A stretch of 64,000 nt of DNA from Stenotrophomonas nematodicola. Lineage in GTDB: Bacteria > Pseudomonadota > Gammaproteobacteria > Xanthomonadales > Xanthomonadaceae. The notes beneath the pieces were generated by a model. It had not been told where the DNA came from. It saw only the letters and a list, made by a program, of their open reading frames with translations, and made no database searches. Each line of letters opens with the position of its first letter. Position 1 is the stretch's first letter. Below are positions 27,601 through 34,698 of the stretch, one piece after another. The DNA is taken from the NCBI RefSeq assembly GCF_009467805.1, contig NZ_WIAY01000001.1:996982-1060981 (forward strand), given 5' to 3'. A program made the position numbers and the translations under genes.

Positions 27601-28016
27601 TCATCGCGCATCTTGTACAGCGCGGTCCGGGCTTCGTTTTCGTGCGTGTAGGCAGCGGCCTCGATGCTGTCGTAGAGCAGCACGCGTACATCCACGCCAC
27701 GCAGGTTGATGGCGTCGAACAGCAGTTCACTGAGGCGCCCGCGGTGCTCGCGATCCCCTCGCCCCGTCAGTTCGGTATCGAAGTTCATCTGCCAGTCGGC
27801 AATGAAGATGAACTTCGTCGCGCCGCGGATGGCCTCGGCCATCGCATGCATGGCCGAACGGCCGTCGGTATAGGATTGCACCGCGTTGCCCTCGCGGATC
27901 GGCGCGAACTGGCGGTCGGCAGGCGCGTAATAGTCGCGGCTGGACGTGCTCTGCTGGCCGGTCTGGCAGGTCAGCGCGTTGCGCGCGACGGTGCTGGTGT
28001 TGGTCCCATCGGCCAT
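24681..28016 (-). CDS. Type VI phospholipase D effector 2 (Tle5/PldA-like)
   Basis: 1,111 residues with two HKD motifs, HQKILVID (H167, K169, D174) and HSKLLIVDD (H839, K841, D846), hence a two-domain phospholipase D. The N-terminus MADGTNTSTVARNALTC has no signal peptide. The start lies only three bases after the vgrG stop, and its ribosome-binding site AGGAGA is within the last vgrG codons, so vgrG and effector are co-expressed. The immunity gene follows with an ATGA overlap. It is a paralogue of effector 1; the HKD-containing ends align well, whereas residues about 265-435 are rebuilt. Expected substrate: membrane phospholipids of target cells. Confidence 0.93.
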   Translation of the reverse strand: MADGTNTSTVARNALTCQTGQQSTSSRDYYAPADRQFAPIREGNAVQSYTDGRSAMHAMAEAIRGATKFIFIADWQMNFDTELTGRGDREHRGRLSELLFDAINLRGVDVRVLLYDSIEAAAYTHENEARTALYKMRDENTPGNIEVGLHNPATGRSDAFNIAFSHHQKILVIDGKIGFVGGLDVAHGRWDDGNFDVVCDPALHVINDHYNNSVTKARGMTQDEWELTRDIMDTGPDAAGRKRPGFAAAYLPNMATAMDLLKEQWEKGAALAEILDYADKAGIPDAAEHAVTEKIRGLVIPGYSTATSLVQTLGTLLEGIQKSLAQADLKYSEVLASGNRSYDELGKGNVSGAADHALNAAKAFVDIQAKGFMARWDELKATVEAVRETGGKVIDRAGDYIDDPSEIGKDVDKLKAAALDALQKAKDAFLAFEKWLNEPIDRAQMLLDSGRHARMPWQDVHARLEGPAVFDICRNFMHRWNAMVWQNQRGDRAAGQKIRDATNAGIRTANRIGAAIPEQVSLARGRELTPLSGKWLEAMGGRQALFGDVSRRGTAGGITVQVVRSSGTALHTMERDACREHGLDMNDAGLSPYWDRNQPMRSIQDAMLNCIESAQAYVYVETQFLISDCGFSDAEPGRKLDTIISGGRRGELTPAQDKKAKIADRGLGATQGVADRLGAGNAIKDIREFRQGQPSAAHNKLVATLASRIIKAIGCGQDFHVYVTLPVHPEGSLFDGAVLKQQYWVQQSLLRGRDSLIRQIARALVARKLKIRRESVSEADLRAAVAEGGWKDYLTILNLRSYGVLKDTNHDSYRSAPPTAEGSNANPPLYLVTEQCYVHSKLLIVDDAVAIIGSANCNDRSLEGTGDTEIAAVIVDTENRVRNLGNGAMVVTRTFARDLRLRLWKKFLGKSIETGAVPGRVAKDQGYTNMAGSAYHPPIRPNADDVSFIEQPASRACWTAIQKLADANAAAFEEVFQNVPRNSMGTYDAVFQGFATAGMDEKREKVRRYIYAQPSDLQAGYMSVPSVMDGEVTRTVGRHNVSKGLARLRDGAAAVKGFWVTMPLEWGHNMDDPAAAMPNQIIAAVPTHRGINDEGTRMASVNPIKTGTEQV

Positions 28017-28019
28017 GAC

Positions 28020-31000
28020 TCAGATCTCCTTGCGCTGCTTGGGCGCAGCAGTCAACTGGGACTGGAACTCGTACTCGATCCGATGGCGGATGGCGCGCAG
28101 CGCGTCGCTGTCGGGCAGCAGCTGGAGGTCCTTGCTGTAGTTGTTGGCATCCAGGGTTTCCACCATCTCGCGGACACCCGGGCCGGTACTGAACTGACGC
28201 ATCTGCAGCGGGATCGCGTCGATGCCGTGCACCAGATACAGGCGCCCCGGGAAGCGGGCCACCGCATCCCAGACCGCCTTGCAGTCGGCATCGTCCAACG
28301 CGACCTTGCCGTCGCCGTCGGCGCTGCCCTCCTTGAGCACCTCCACCCACTCGTCGGCGTCCACCGCGTGCAGGTTGTCGGGGGTGTCGGTAGCGGCTTG
28401 CCGGGTGCGCACGATCTTCCACGGCTGGCCGGCCAGCGCCACGCCCTGTGGGCCGGGAATATCCTGCAGACGGAAGGCGAAGGTCGGCATCACCTCGGGC
28501 GATTCGCTGCGCGGCATGGTCGGCAGCGGGTAGGTCAGGTTGGTCGGGCCGACGAACGACTTGCTGCCGGCATGGACGGTGATGGTGCCCGGACAGGTGA
28601 CCGTCAGGTTGCCGCCTTCCAACGTGATGCTTGCCCCCCCGGCGGTGGCCACGTGCAGCGTGGTCGGCGCTGCCAGTTCGACGGCGGCGGACGCGCTGGC
28701 CATGCGCAGGCCGGCCCGCGACTGCACCAGGATCTGGTTGTCCTGGGCCTGCACGACCAGCTCGCCCAGGCCACTGACCACGCTGAGGCTGTTGCCGGTT
28801 GGCGTGCCCATCGTGGCGGCCAGCGCGCCGAGCGCCTGGCCGCCGTGCAGGCGGGCGCTGCCCTGCACGATGCCTTCGGAGGCCAGTCCGCTGGCCAGGG
28901 TAAGCACCTCGCCAACCGCCCACTGCAGGCTCTGCCCGGCGACCTGGGCGATGCCGGCGCTGGCCGACAGGCCCAGCGTGGGCTCGCCGGTGTGTGGCAG
29001 GCGGCCGGGGCCGGCATCGCTGGCGAACGCCGGCGCATCGGTGCGGCCGGTGTCGAAAGCGTCGCCGCCGACGGTGGTGCGGGTGCTGCGCAGGAGCTGC
29101 GCCAGCGGCGCGGGTTCGTCGCCCTGCCCCGCCACGCCGGCATGGCTGGCCAGCACCACGCTGCGATGTGTCCTGGCGGCCTGGTCCTGTGCCTTGCCAA
29201 GGTCACGCAGCTGGGTCAGCAGGGCGGCCTGCGCCGCCGCTTCGCCGGCCGGTGCCTGCGCCGAACGCGACTGGGCGGTGAACCACAGACCGGCGCGCGC
29301 GCGCACCGCGCCCCACGCATCGGTACGCAGTTCGTTGCCTTCGCCACGCAGGCTGCCGCGGAAGTTGTCCGCCTGGTGGATCAGATGGCCGAGGTTGAGC
29401 TGGGAGCTGGCGTGGGTGGTGGCCAGTTGCAGCCGCAGCTGGCCATCGCTGTCGTCGAATACCAGTCGCGAATGGCCTTCGCCATGCCACTCGCGCGACT
29501 GGATGCCCCACAGCGCGGCGGCGTTGCGGTGCGCGTCGTCCCCCTTGCCCATCGCATGCCAGGCCGGCGCGTGGCCACCGGCCAGGTTGCCCTGCGCGCT
29601 GGGACGGGTGTCGCCTGCCTGCGCATAGGCCGCAAGATCGGAGGACGCCGAAGCGCCGGCCGGGGTCGGGGCAACGCCGGCTTCGCCGCGGCCGTTGTAG
29701 AGCGCACCGACCACCAGCGGCCGGTCGATGTCACCTTCGAGGAAGGCCACCAGCACCTCCTGCCCCACGCGTGGCAGGAACTGGCTGCCCACGCCCGGGC
29801 CGGCGTAGCGCTGCGCCACGCGCAGCCAGGCACTGCCGTCGTCGCCGCTGCCCGGGGACTGGAAATGGAAGCGCACTTTGATCCGGCCGAGCGTGTCGCA
29901 GGACACCTCGCCGGTGTCGCTGCCATCGGCCGCGATCACGCGCGCGGTCTGGTAACCCGGCGCGATGGGACGGGGATTCAGGCGCAGACCGGTGCCATCC
30001 TCGCGCGCCGGGCGCCACGGCTGGCCACGATCCACGCCGTCGAACGCATTGGCGTAGCCGAGCGATTCGGCGCGGGCCTGGAGGCGGGCAAAGCGCTCTG
30101 CATCGGTGCCGCTCGACGCCGGCATCGGCTCACCCAGGCGCTGCTGCAGTGCCTCGCGCGTGGCGGTGGGAAAATTGTTGCTGCCCTGATGCAGCACGCG
30201 GGTCACCAGCACGGACGGGGTACCGCCACGGTCGGCCATCGGCCACTGGCGCACGCCGAACCACGTCCCCGTGCGCAGGCTGGGCGCGGTGCTGCTGCCC
30301 AGCCAGGACGCCCCACGCGATTCGTGCGCCTGCGCGGCGAGGCGGCTGTAGTGCTCGGCCGCGGCGCGGCCGGCGAAGGCGTAGGCGCCCACCGGGGCAT
30401 AGTCTTCCAGTGCGGTGCCGTCCTGCTGCGCCGCCAGCACCGGGGTCTGCCCCTGGCGGGCCTGGCGCGACACGTAGTCGTCGCTGGCCAGCACCAGCCG
30501 GGTCACCCCGACACGCTGGGTACGGCCCAATGCCAGCACGCTGTCGGTGGCCTCGGTGGCATCACTGCGGTGGAAGCGCAGCCCACCGTCACGTTCGGCA
30601 GTGGCGTCCTGCGCCTGCGCGCCGCTGTCGGCGAACACCACCAGCGCGTGGCCGGCCGGAGCACCTTCGTCCTCCTCGATGCGCCAGCCCAGCCCTTCCT
30701 CGGCCAGCAGGCGCTGCATGAAGTCCAGGTCCGACTCGCGGTACTGCACGCAGTAGCTGCGCGCCGGCACTGCCGCCAGGAAGTCCCCCACTTCATCGCT
30801 GACCCGCCAGGCGGCATGCGCGCTGTACGGCTCGAACACGCTCTGCAGGATCTCCAGTACCGTGCGTTCCTGGAACACCCGGCTGTGCCGCCCCTGGCCC
30901 ATCGCCCAGGTCCAAGGCACCAGACACAGGCGATACCGGGCCAGGCCACCATCGGCGGCAATGCAGGCCGCTTCGCGGACCACGCCGCTGCGCACCGCGT

Positions 31001-31283
31001 CGTGGCCACCGGTCTGCCGCGAGCGCAGCGTGGCCGTTGTGCCCAGCCAGCCATCCAGATCCAGATCGGCATCGGTGGCGAGGACATCGACCCACCATTC
31101 GAAGCCGTCCGACAACTGCTCGTGACCCCACCAGCGCTCCACCAGCAGCGGCGCGCCGGCGGCCAGCGCCAGGCGATGCGGACGGCTTTCCCCGTCCATT
31201 CCTGCCACGCCCGTCAGCGCGGAAAACACTGCGACTGCATCCTGCATCGTACCCGTCCATTCGCGGCCATCCGGCCGACTCAT
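28020..31283 (-). CDS. vgrG: Type VI secretion spike protein VgrG with DUF2345 and C-terminal extension
   Basis: VgrG trimers form the spike of the type VI puncturing device and carry effectors. The 1,087-residue product shows the gp27-like N-terminal part (about 20-350) with FVFEP-like and YRESDLDFMQRLLAEEGL motifs. A gp5/OB-fold segment (LGRIKVRFHFQSPGSGDDG, RVGQEVLVAFLEGDIDRPL) and a DUF2345 beta-helix region come next. About 160 extra residues from about 930 on hold a Gly-Asp-rich beta pattern, FAFRLQDIPGPQGVALAGQP and GSADGDGKVALDD. The start is uncertain: ATG 31283 is chosen; ATGs at 31346 and 31247 are alternatives with equally weak ribosome sites. No hcp or tss genes are nearby. Confidence 0.92.
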   Translation of the reverse strand: MSRPDGREWTGTMQDAVAVFSALTGVAGMDGESRPHRLALAAGAPLLVERWWGHEQLSDGFEWWVDVLATDADLDLDGWLGTTATLRSRQTGGHDAVRSGVVREAACIAADGGLARYRLCLVPWTWAMGQGRHSRVFQERTVLEILQSVFEPYSAHAAWRVSDEVGDFLAAVPARSYCVQYRESDLDFMQRLLAEEGLGWRIEEDEGAPAGHALVVFADSGAQAQDATAERDGGLRFHRSDATEATDSVLALGRTQRVGVTRLVLASDDYVSRQARQGQTPVLAAQQDGTALEDYAPVGAYAFAGRAAAEHYSRLAAQAHESRGASWLGSSTAPSLRTGTWFGVRQWPMADRGGTPSVLVTRVLHQGSNNFPTATREALQQRLGEPMPASSGTDAERFARLQARAESLGYANAFDGVDRGQPWRPAREDGTGLRLNPRPIAPGYQTARVIAADGSDTGEVSCDTLGRIKVRFHFQSPGSGDDGSAWLRVAQRYAGPGVGSQFLPRVGQEVLVAFLEGDIDRPLVVGALYNGRGEAGVAPTPAGASASSDLAAYAQAGDTRPSAQGNLAGGHAPAWHAMGKGDDAHRNAAALWGIQSREWHGEGHSRLVFDDSDGQLRLQLATTHASSQLNLGHLIHQADNFRGSLRGEGNELRTDAWGAVRARAGLWFTAQSRSAQAPAGEAAAQAALLTQLRDLGKAQDQAARTHRSVVLASHAGVAGQGDEPAPLAQLLRSTRTTVGGDAFDTGRTDAPAFASDAGPGRLPHTGEPTLGLSASAGIAQVAGQSLQWAVGEVLTLASGLASEGIVQGSARLHGGQALGALAATMGTPTGNSLSVVSGLGELVVQAQDNQILVQSRAGLRMASASAAVELAAPTTLHVATAGGASITLEGGNLTVTCPGTITVHAGSKSFVGPTNLTYPLPTMPRSESPEVMPTFAFRLQDIPGPQGVALAGQPWKIVRTRQAATDTPDNLHAVDADEWVEVLKEGSADGDGKVALDDADCKAVWDAVARFPGRLYLVHGIDAIPLQMRQFSTGPGVREMVETLDANNYSKDLQLLPDSDALRAIRHRIEYEFQSQLTAAPKQRKEI

Positions 31284-31477
31284 TGGTCCCGAAACCAACG
31301 TGCACCACGGCGGTCCGGTTCGTGGACTGCCATCGTGCACCTCCATGTCCTGCGAACAGCGTCGCACCCGGGATGGCCCACGCACCCCCTGTGCGATGAG
31401 CGCATCCGGCGACCGGTCTGCCCGGCGCAAGAATATCGCAGATGGCCGCCCCGCACGGGTTCCGGTGAAACCCTTAG

Positions 31478-31493
31478 TGCAATTCTTACGCCA
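31478..31493 (-). promoter_or_regulatory. Sigma-54 type -24/-12 promoter upstream of vgrG
   Basis: On the minus strand the sequence reads TGGCGTAAGAATTGCA, matching the sigma-54 pattern TGGC-N7-TTGCA with the exact GG-N10-GC spacing. A start of transcription near 31,467 would leave a leader of 120-185 bases before vgrG. Sigma-54 is known to drive vgrG/hcp operons in several gammaproteobacteria. No enhancer-binding regulator gene is in the window. Confidence 0.6.
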
Positions 31494-31595
31494 AAGTCAG
31501 AAATCCCTGACGCGAATCCGCCTCACGCGCGGGGCTGTGCTGGTCATTTCCTGACCACCCGGCCACATGCCCTGCGGCACAAGGCGCTTGCCATG

Positions 31596-31754
31596 CTATC
31601 CACAGGTTGATCGCCTCCAGGTCCACATCCTGTGTGGACAACCGGCGACGCGACCGGCGGTTTTTTCACCACCGCTGTTTCCGCCTGCCCGCACAAGGGC
31701 TGCCAATGGATATCCACAGCTTTGCCAACGAGACCTCCACACCCGATGTGGACA
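31596..31754. promoter_or_regulatory. Cluster of DnaA-box-like 9-mers upstream of phoH
   Basis: Four nonamers each one base from TTATCCACA: CTATCCACA at 31596-31604, TTGTCCACA on the minus strand at 31633-31641 and 31746-31754, and ATATCCACA at 31709-31717. GTCCACA-TCCTG-TGTGGAC (31621-31639) is a perfect inverted repeat, and TGTGGACAACCGGCG occurs twice, 113 bases apart. The region fills most of the 566-base gap between vgrG and phoH, which otherwise holds no gene I can support. Confidence 0.5.
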
Positions 31755-31849
31755 ACCGGCGGCGCTGGCAGGCACCCGGAGCGCGCGCTACTCTGTAGCC
31801 CCTTTCCCTGCCCGCGGCCCGGTCCCTGGATCGAGGGCCGCCAGACGCA

Positions 31850-32833
31850 ATGACCGCACTGTCCCAACGCGATTTCACCCTGGCCCCGGAGAACAACGAG
31901 CAGCTCGCGAACCTGGCCGGCCCCTTCGATGAACACCTGCGCCAGATCGAGCTCAAGCTCGGGGTGGAGATCGCCAACCGGGGGCATGTGTTCCGCGTCA
32001 CCGGCCCGAAGGCCGTCGTCGAGGAGGCGCAGACGCTCATCGAGGCGCTGTTTGCCGAAGCGGCCGAGGTCAGCTTCGATGCGCATGCCATCCACCTGCG
32101 CCTGAACCGGGCCAACGTGGAGCACGTGGTGGAGCGCGCGTACGAGGCCCAGGACGTGGCGATCAAGGTCAAGCGCGGCACCGTGCGCGGGCGGGGCGCC
32201 AACCAGGCGCGCTACCTGCACCAGATCACCACCCACGACATCAATTTCGGGATCGGCCCGGCCGGCACCGGCAAGACCTTCCTGGCCGTGGCCAGTGCGG
32301 TGGAGGCGCTCAACGAATCGCGCGTGCAGCGGTTGATCCTGGTGCGCCCGGCGGTCGAGGCCGGCGAGAAGCTGGGCTTCCTGCCCGGCGACCTCAGCCA
32401 GAAGGTCGACCCCTATCTGCGCCCGCTGTACGACGCCCTGTACGAAATGCTCGGCGTGGAAAAGGTGCTCAAGCTGCTGGAAAAGAACATCATCGAAATC
32501 GCGCCGCTGGCCTACATGCGCGGACGCACGCTCAACGACGCATTCGTGATCCTGGATGAAGCACAGAACACCACCGTGGAGCAGATGAAGATGTTCCTGA
32601 CCCGGCTGGGCTTCGGCTCCACTGCGGTGGTCACCGGCGACCTTACCCAGACCGACCTGCCCAAGCACGTGAAGTCCGGTCTGCGCGACGCGATCGAGGT
32701 GCTGCGCGACGTGGAAGGGGTGAGCTTCACCTTCTTCGAGGCGCGTGACGTGGTGCGCCATCCGCTGGTGGCGCGCATCGTCAGCGCCTATGATCGCCGC
32801 GACCTGCAGCAGGTGAAACCGGGCGCGGAGTAG
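31850..32833 (+). CDS. ybeZ: PhoH-like ATPase (YbeZ)
   Basis: P-loop ATPase of the PhoH family, linked to RNA metabolism and ribosome quality together with YbeY. The 327 residues contain an N-terminal KH-like part (about 20-90), Walker A GPAGTGKT at 136-143, Walker B VILDEAQN at 233-240, and the family motifs LVRPAVEAGEKLGFLPGD and VVTGDLTQTDLP. Usually it lies just downstream of miaB; here 20 kb of efflux and type VI genes separate them. It starts the block phoH-ybeY-corC. Confidence 0.95.
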   Translation: MTALSQRDFTLAPENNEQLANLAGPFDEHLRQIELKLGVEIANRGHVFRVTGPKAVVEEAQTLIEALFAEAAEVSFDAHAIHLRLNRANVEHVVERAYEAQDVAIKVKRGTVRGRGANQARYLHQITTHDINFGIGPAGTGKTFLAVASAVEALNESRVQRLILVRPAVEAGEKLGFLPGDLSQKVDPYLRPLYDALYEMLGVEKVLKLLEKNIIEIAPLAYMRGRTLNDAFVILDEAQNTTVEQMKMFLTRLGFGSTAVVTGDLTQTDLPKHVKSGLRDAIEVLRDVEGVSFTFFEARDVVRHPLVARIVSAYDRRDLQQVKPGAE

Positions 32834-32872
32834 CCGCAGACCCGCTCTATCGCCACGCGCACAGGGAGTGCC

Positions 32873-33403
32873 ATGCCTGATCCACGGAAGAGGCTCGTCT
32901 TCGTTCTGCTGTCGCTTGCGGCAGTAGCCACGGCAGCCGCCGAAGCGCCGGCGGCACCGCAGGCATACGTCGACACCCGCTATGTCGTTGCCCCGCACGC
33001 GGCCGGCGGCTTCACCCTGGAACGCAGCAGCTACGATCCCGACAAGCGGTTGGCCGGTGCCAGCTTCCTGTATCGGCTGAAGGAACAGCCGGACGTGGTG
33101 GTCAACGTGTACGTGTATGCCGCCGGGCGGATGGCGCCCGACGATGCACTCGCCGGCCGTGCCGCGCGCGCGCTGGTGCCGGCGATGCAGGTGGTCAACG
33201 TCGGCGGCTGCGCCAACGCGACCATCAACCTCGACGTCAACGCGACACCGGCGCAGTCCGCTGCCGAACTGAGCCGCCAGGTGATGGCGCACAAGGGGTA
33301 CAGCTGCCACCTCTCGGCCGATGCGGCCGGCATCGCCGAACACACCGTCGGGGCCGATGTCATTCCGATCCACTACCAGGCACCGGACTGGACGTCGCAG
33401 TGA
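32873..33403 (+). CDS. Exported protein of unknown function
   Basis: A 176-residue protein with an N-terminal signal peptide (RLVFVLLSLAAVATAAA, cleavage near residue 24). A mixed alpha/beta mature domain contains the strand-like segments VVNVYVYAAGR and ATINLDVNATP and two cysteines (GGCANA and YSCHL) that could form a disulfide. ATG 32873 has AGGGAG five bases upstream. It is inserted between phoH and ybeY, which are adjacent in most genomes, 39 bases after the phoH stop. I do not recognise the family. Confidence 0.72.
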   Translation: MPDPRKRLVFVLLSLAAVATAAAEAPAAPQAYVDTRYVVAPHAAGGFTLERSSYDPDKRLAGASFLYRLKEQPDVVVNVYVYAAGRMAPDDALAGRAARALVPAMQVVNVGGCANATINLDVNATPAQSAAELSRQVMAHKGYSCHLSADAAGIAEHTVGADVIPIHYQAPDWTSQ

Positions 33404-33459
33404 CGGCCCGCACGCGCGATACTGTCGGTTCCTGACTGTTCTGAAATGCCGGTATCGCC

Positions 33460-33945
33460 ATGACCAAGGGTCCTGTCCGCCTCGATGTCGCCGTGAGCTA
33501 CGCCCTGCCCCGTGCCGGGTTGCCCTCGGCGGTGAGCTTCCGCAAATGGGTGGCCGCCGCGCTGAAGGGCCGCATCCGTGAAGCCGACCTGGCCATCCGC
33601 CTGGTCGATGCCAAGGAGGGCCAGTCGCTGAACCGGCACTACCGTGGCAAGGATTACGCCACCAACGTCTTGAGCTTCCCCGCCGACGTGCCCGAGGGCC
33701 TTCCCAAGGGGGTCAAGTTCCCGCTGCTGGGCGACCTGGTGGTGTGCGCGCCGGTGGTGGCCCGCGAGGCCGTGGAACAGGGCAAGGCGCTGAACGCGCA
33801 TTACGCGCACCTGACCGTGCACGGTGTGCTGCACCTGCTGGGCTGGGACCACGAAGACGACAAGGAAGCCGATGCGATGGAGCAACTGGAACGCGAGATC
33901 CTGGCTGAACTCGGCATCGCCGACCCCTACGCCGGCGAGCGCTGA
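33460..33945 (+). CDS. ybeY: Endoribonuclease / rRNA maturation factor YbeY
   Basis: Metal-dependent RNase needed for 16S rRNA 3'-end maturation and 70S quality control. The 161-residue protein carries the zinc motif [11 protein letters not shown] (H121, H125, H131), the core strands [11 protein letters not shown] and [11 protein letters not shown], and the usual length. It follows phoH and precedes a small membrane-protein gene by three bases. The name is secure from the motif and the context. Confidence 0.96.
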   Translation: MTKGPVRLDVAVSYALPRAGLPSAVSFRKWVAAALKGRIREADLAIRLVDAKEGQSLNRHYRGKDYATNVLSFPADVPEGLPKGVKFPLLGDLVVCAPVVAREAVEQGKALNAHYAHLTVHGVLHLLGWDHEDDKEADAMEQLEREILAELGIADPYAGER

Positions 33946-33948
33946 GCC

Positions 33949-34656
33949 ATGCGCGACGAACCGTTGTTCGACCGCCGCCCCGCGCGTTGGCCGGCGGCGC
34001 TGTTCGTGCTGGCGCTGCTGGGGTGCGCGCTGGTTTTCCTGATGGCGCCGTCGAGCCTGGGCGGGGTGCGTTTCGGTATCTGCGCGGTGCTGGCCGTGCT
34101 GGCGGTCGCCCTGCTGGCGCCGGCCCGTCGTGGCTGGCGGGCCGCCTGGGCGCGGTTGAGCGCCACCACGCAGCGACGCGTCCGCCTCGCCATCGCCCTG
34201 ACCTGCGCCACCAGCCTGGCGGCCAGCCAGGTGGTCGGATTCGTGCTGCCCCGGTATCTGGCGGGTCCGTCCGAGCCGACCCACAGCCCGGGCGGCGTCA
34301 GTGCGCTGATGGTGCTCGGCCTGCTCGCCGTACTGACCGCACCTTCGGCATGGCGCACGGTGTACCGGGCGCTGCATCGTGGCCGTCCGACGCCGGAGCA
34401 GCAGCCGTTCTTCCGCGCCAGTGCCGTCCAGTTGGGTGGCCTGTTCGGCCTGGCTGTGCTGTGCGTGCGCCTGCTGCCGCCGGCGGCCGTGCAGCTGGAA
34501 CAGGGCGGTTCAACGCTGTGGCAGATCGCGGCAGGCGCGCTGAACGTGCAGGCCTGGCTGTCACACTGGACGCTGCTGTTCCTGCTGCTGACCGCGATCG
34601 GCTGGGCGCTGGGCCGCTGGCGGCGCGCCCCTGCGCCGACGGCGGGAATGCCATGA
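33949..34656 (+). CDS. Membrane protein of unknown function
   Basis: A 235-residue, strongly hydrophobic protein with about six predicted membrane segments, for example WPAALFVLALLGCALVFLM near residue 14, RFGICAVLAVLAVALLAP, and LLFLLLTAIGWALGRW near the C-terminus. Arg-rich loops (PARRGWRAAW) lie between. The start is three bases after the ybeY stop, so the two genes are probably co-transcribed. I recognise no domain. It may be a lineage-specific gene inserted between ybeY and corC. Confidence 0.7.
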   Translation: MRDEPLFDRRPARWPAALFVLALLGCALVFLMAPSSLGGVRFGICAVLAVLAVALLAPARRGWRAAWARLSATTQRRVRLAIALTCATSLAASQVVGFVLPRYLAGPSEPTHSPGGVSALMVLGLLAVLTAPSAWRTVYRALHRGRPTPEQQPFFRASAVQLGGLFGLAVLCVRLLPPAAVQLEQGGSTLWQIAAGALNVQAWLSHWTLLFLLLTAIGWALGRWRRAPAPTAGMP

Positions 34657-34698
34657 TCGGCGCCTGTCGCCGTTGTCGTTTGTGATGGAAGCCTCGTG

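Noticed and set aside
18484..28016. Type IV (X-T4SS) bacterial-killing effectors of Xanthomonadaceae
   Set aside because: No C-terminal XVIPCD-like Gln-rich domain was seen, and a vgrG gene is directly coupled, so a type VI route is favoured.
26148..31610. An 1,820-codon open frame on the plus strand opposite vgrG and effector 2
   Set aside because: It is the antisense shadow of two well-supported genes in GC-rich DNA. Its translation is low-complexity Ala/Gly/His/Gln-rich sequence with no motif, signal or ribosome-binding site.
11879..31849. Integrated phage or transposon carrying the island
   Set aside because: No integrase, transposase, tRNA attachment site or terminal repeats were found. 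VgrG is phage-tail-like, but no other tail genes are present.
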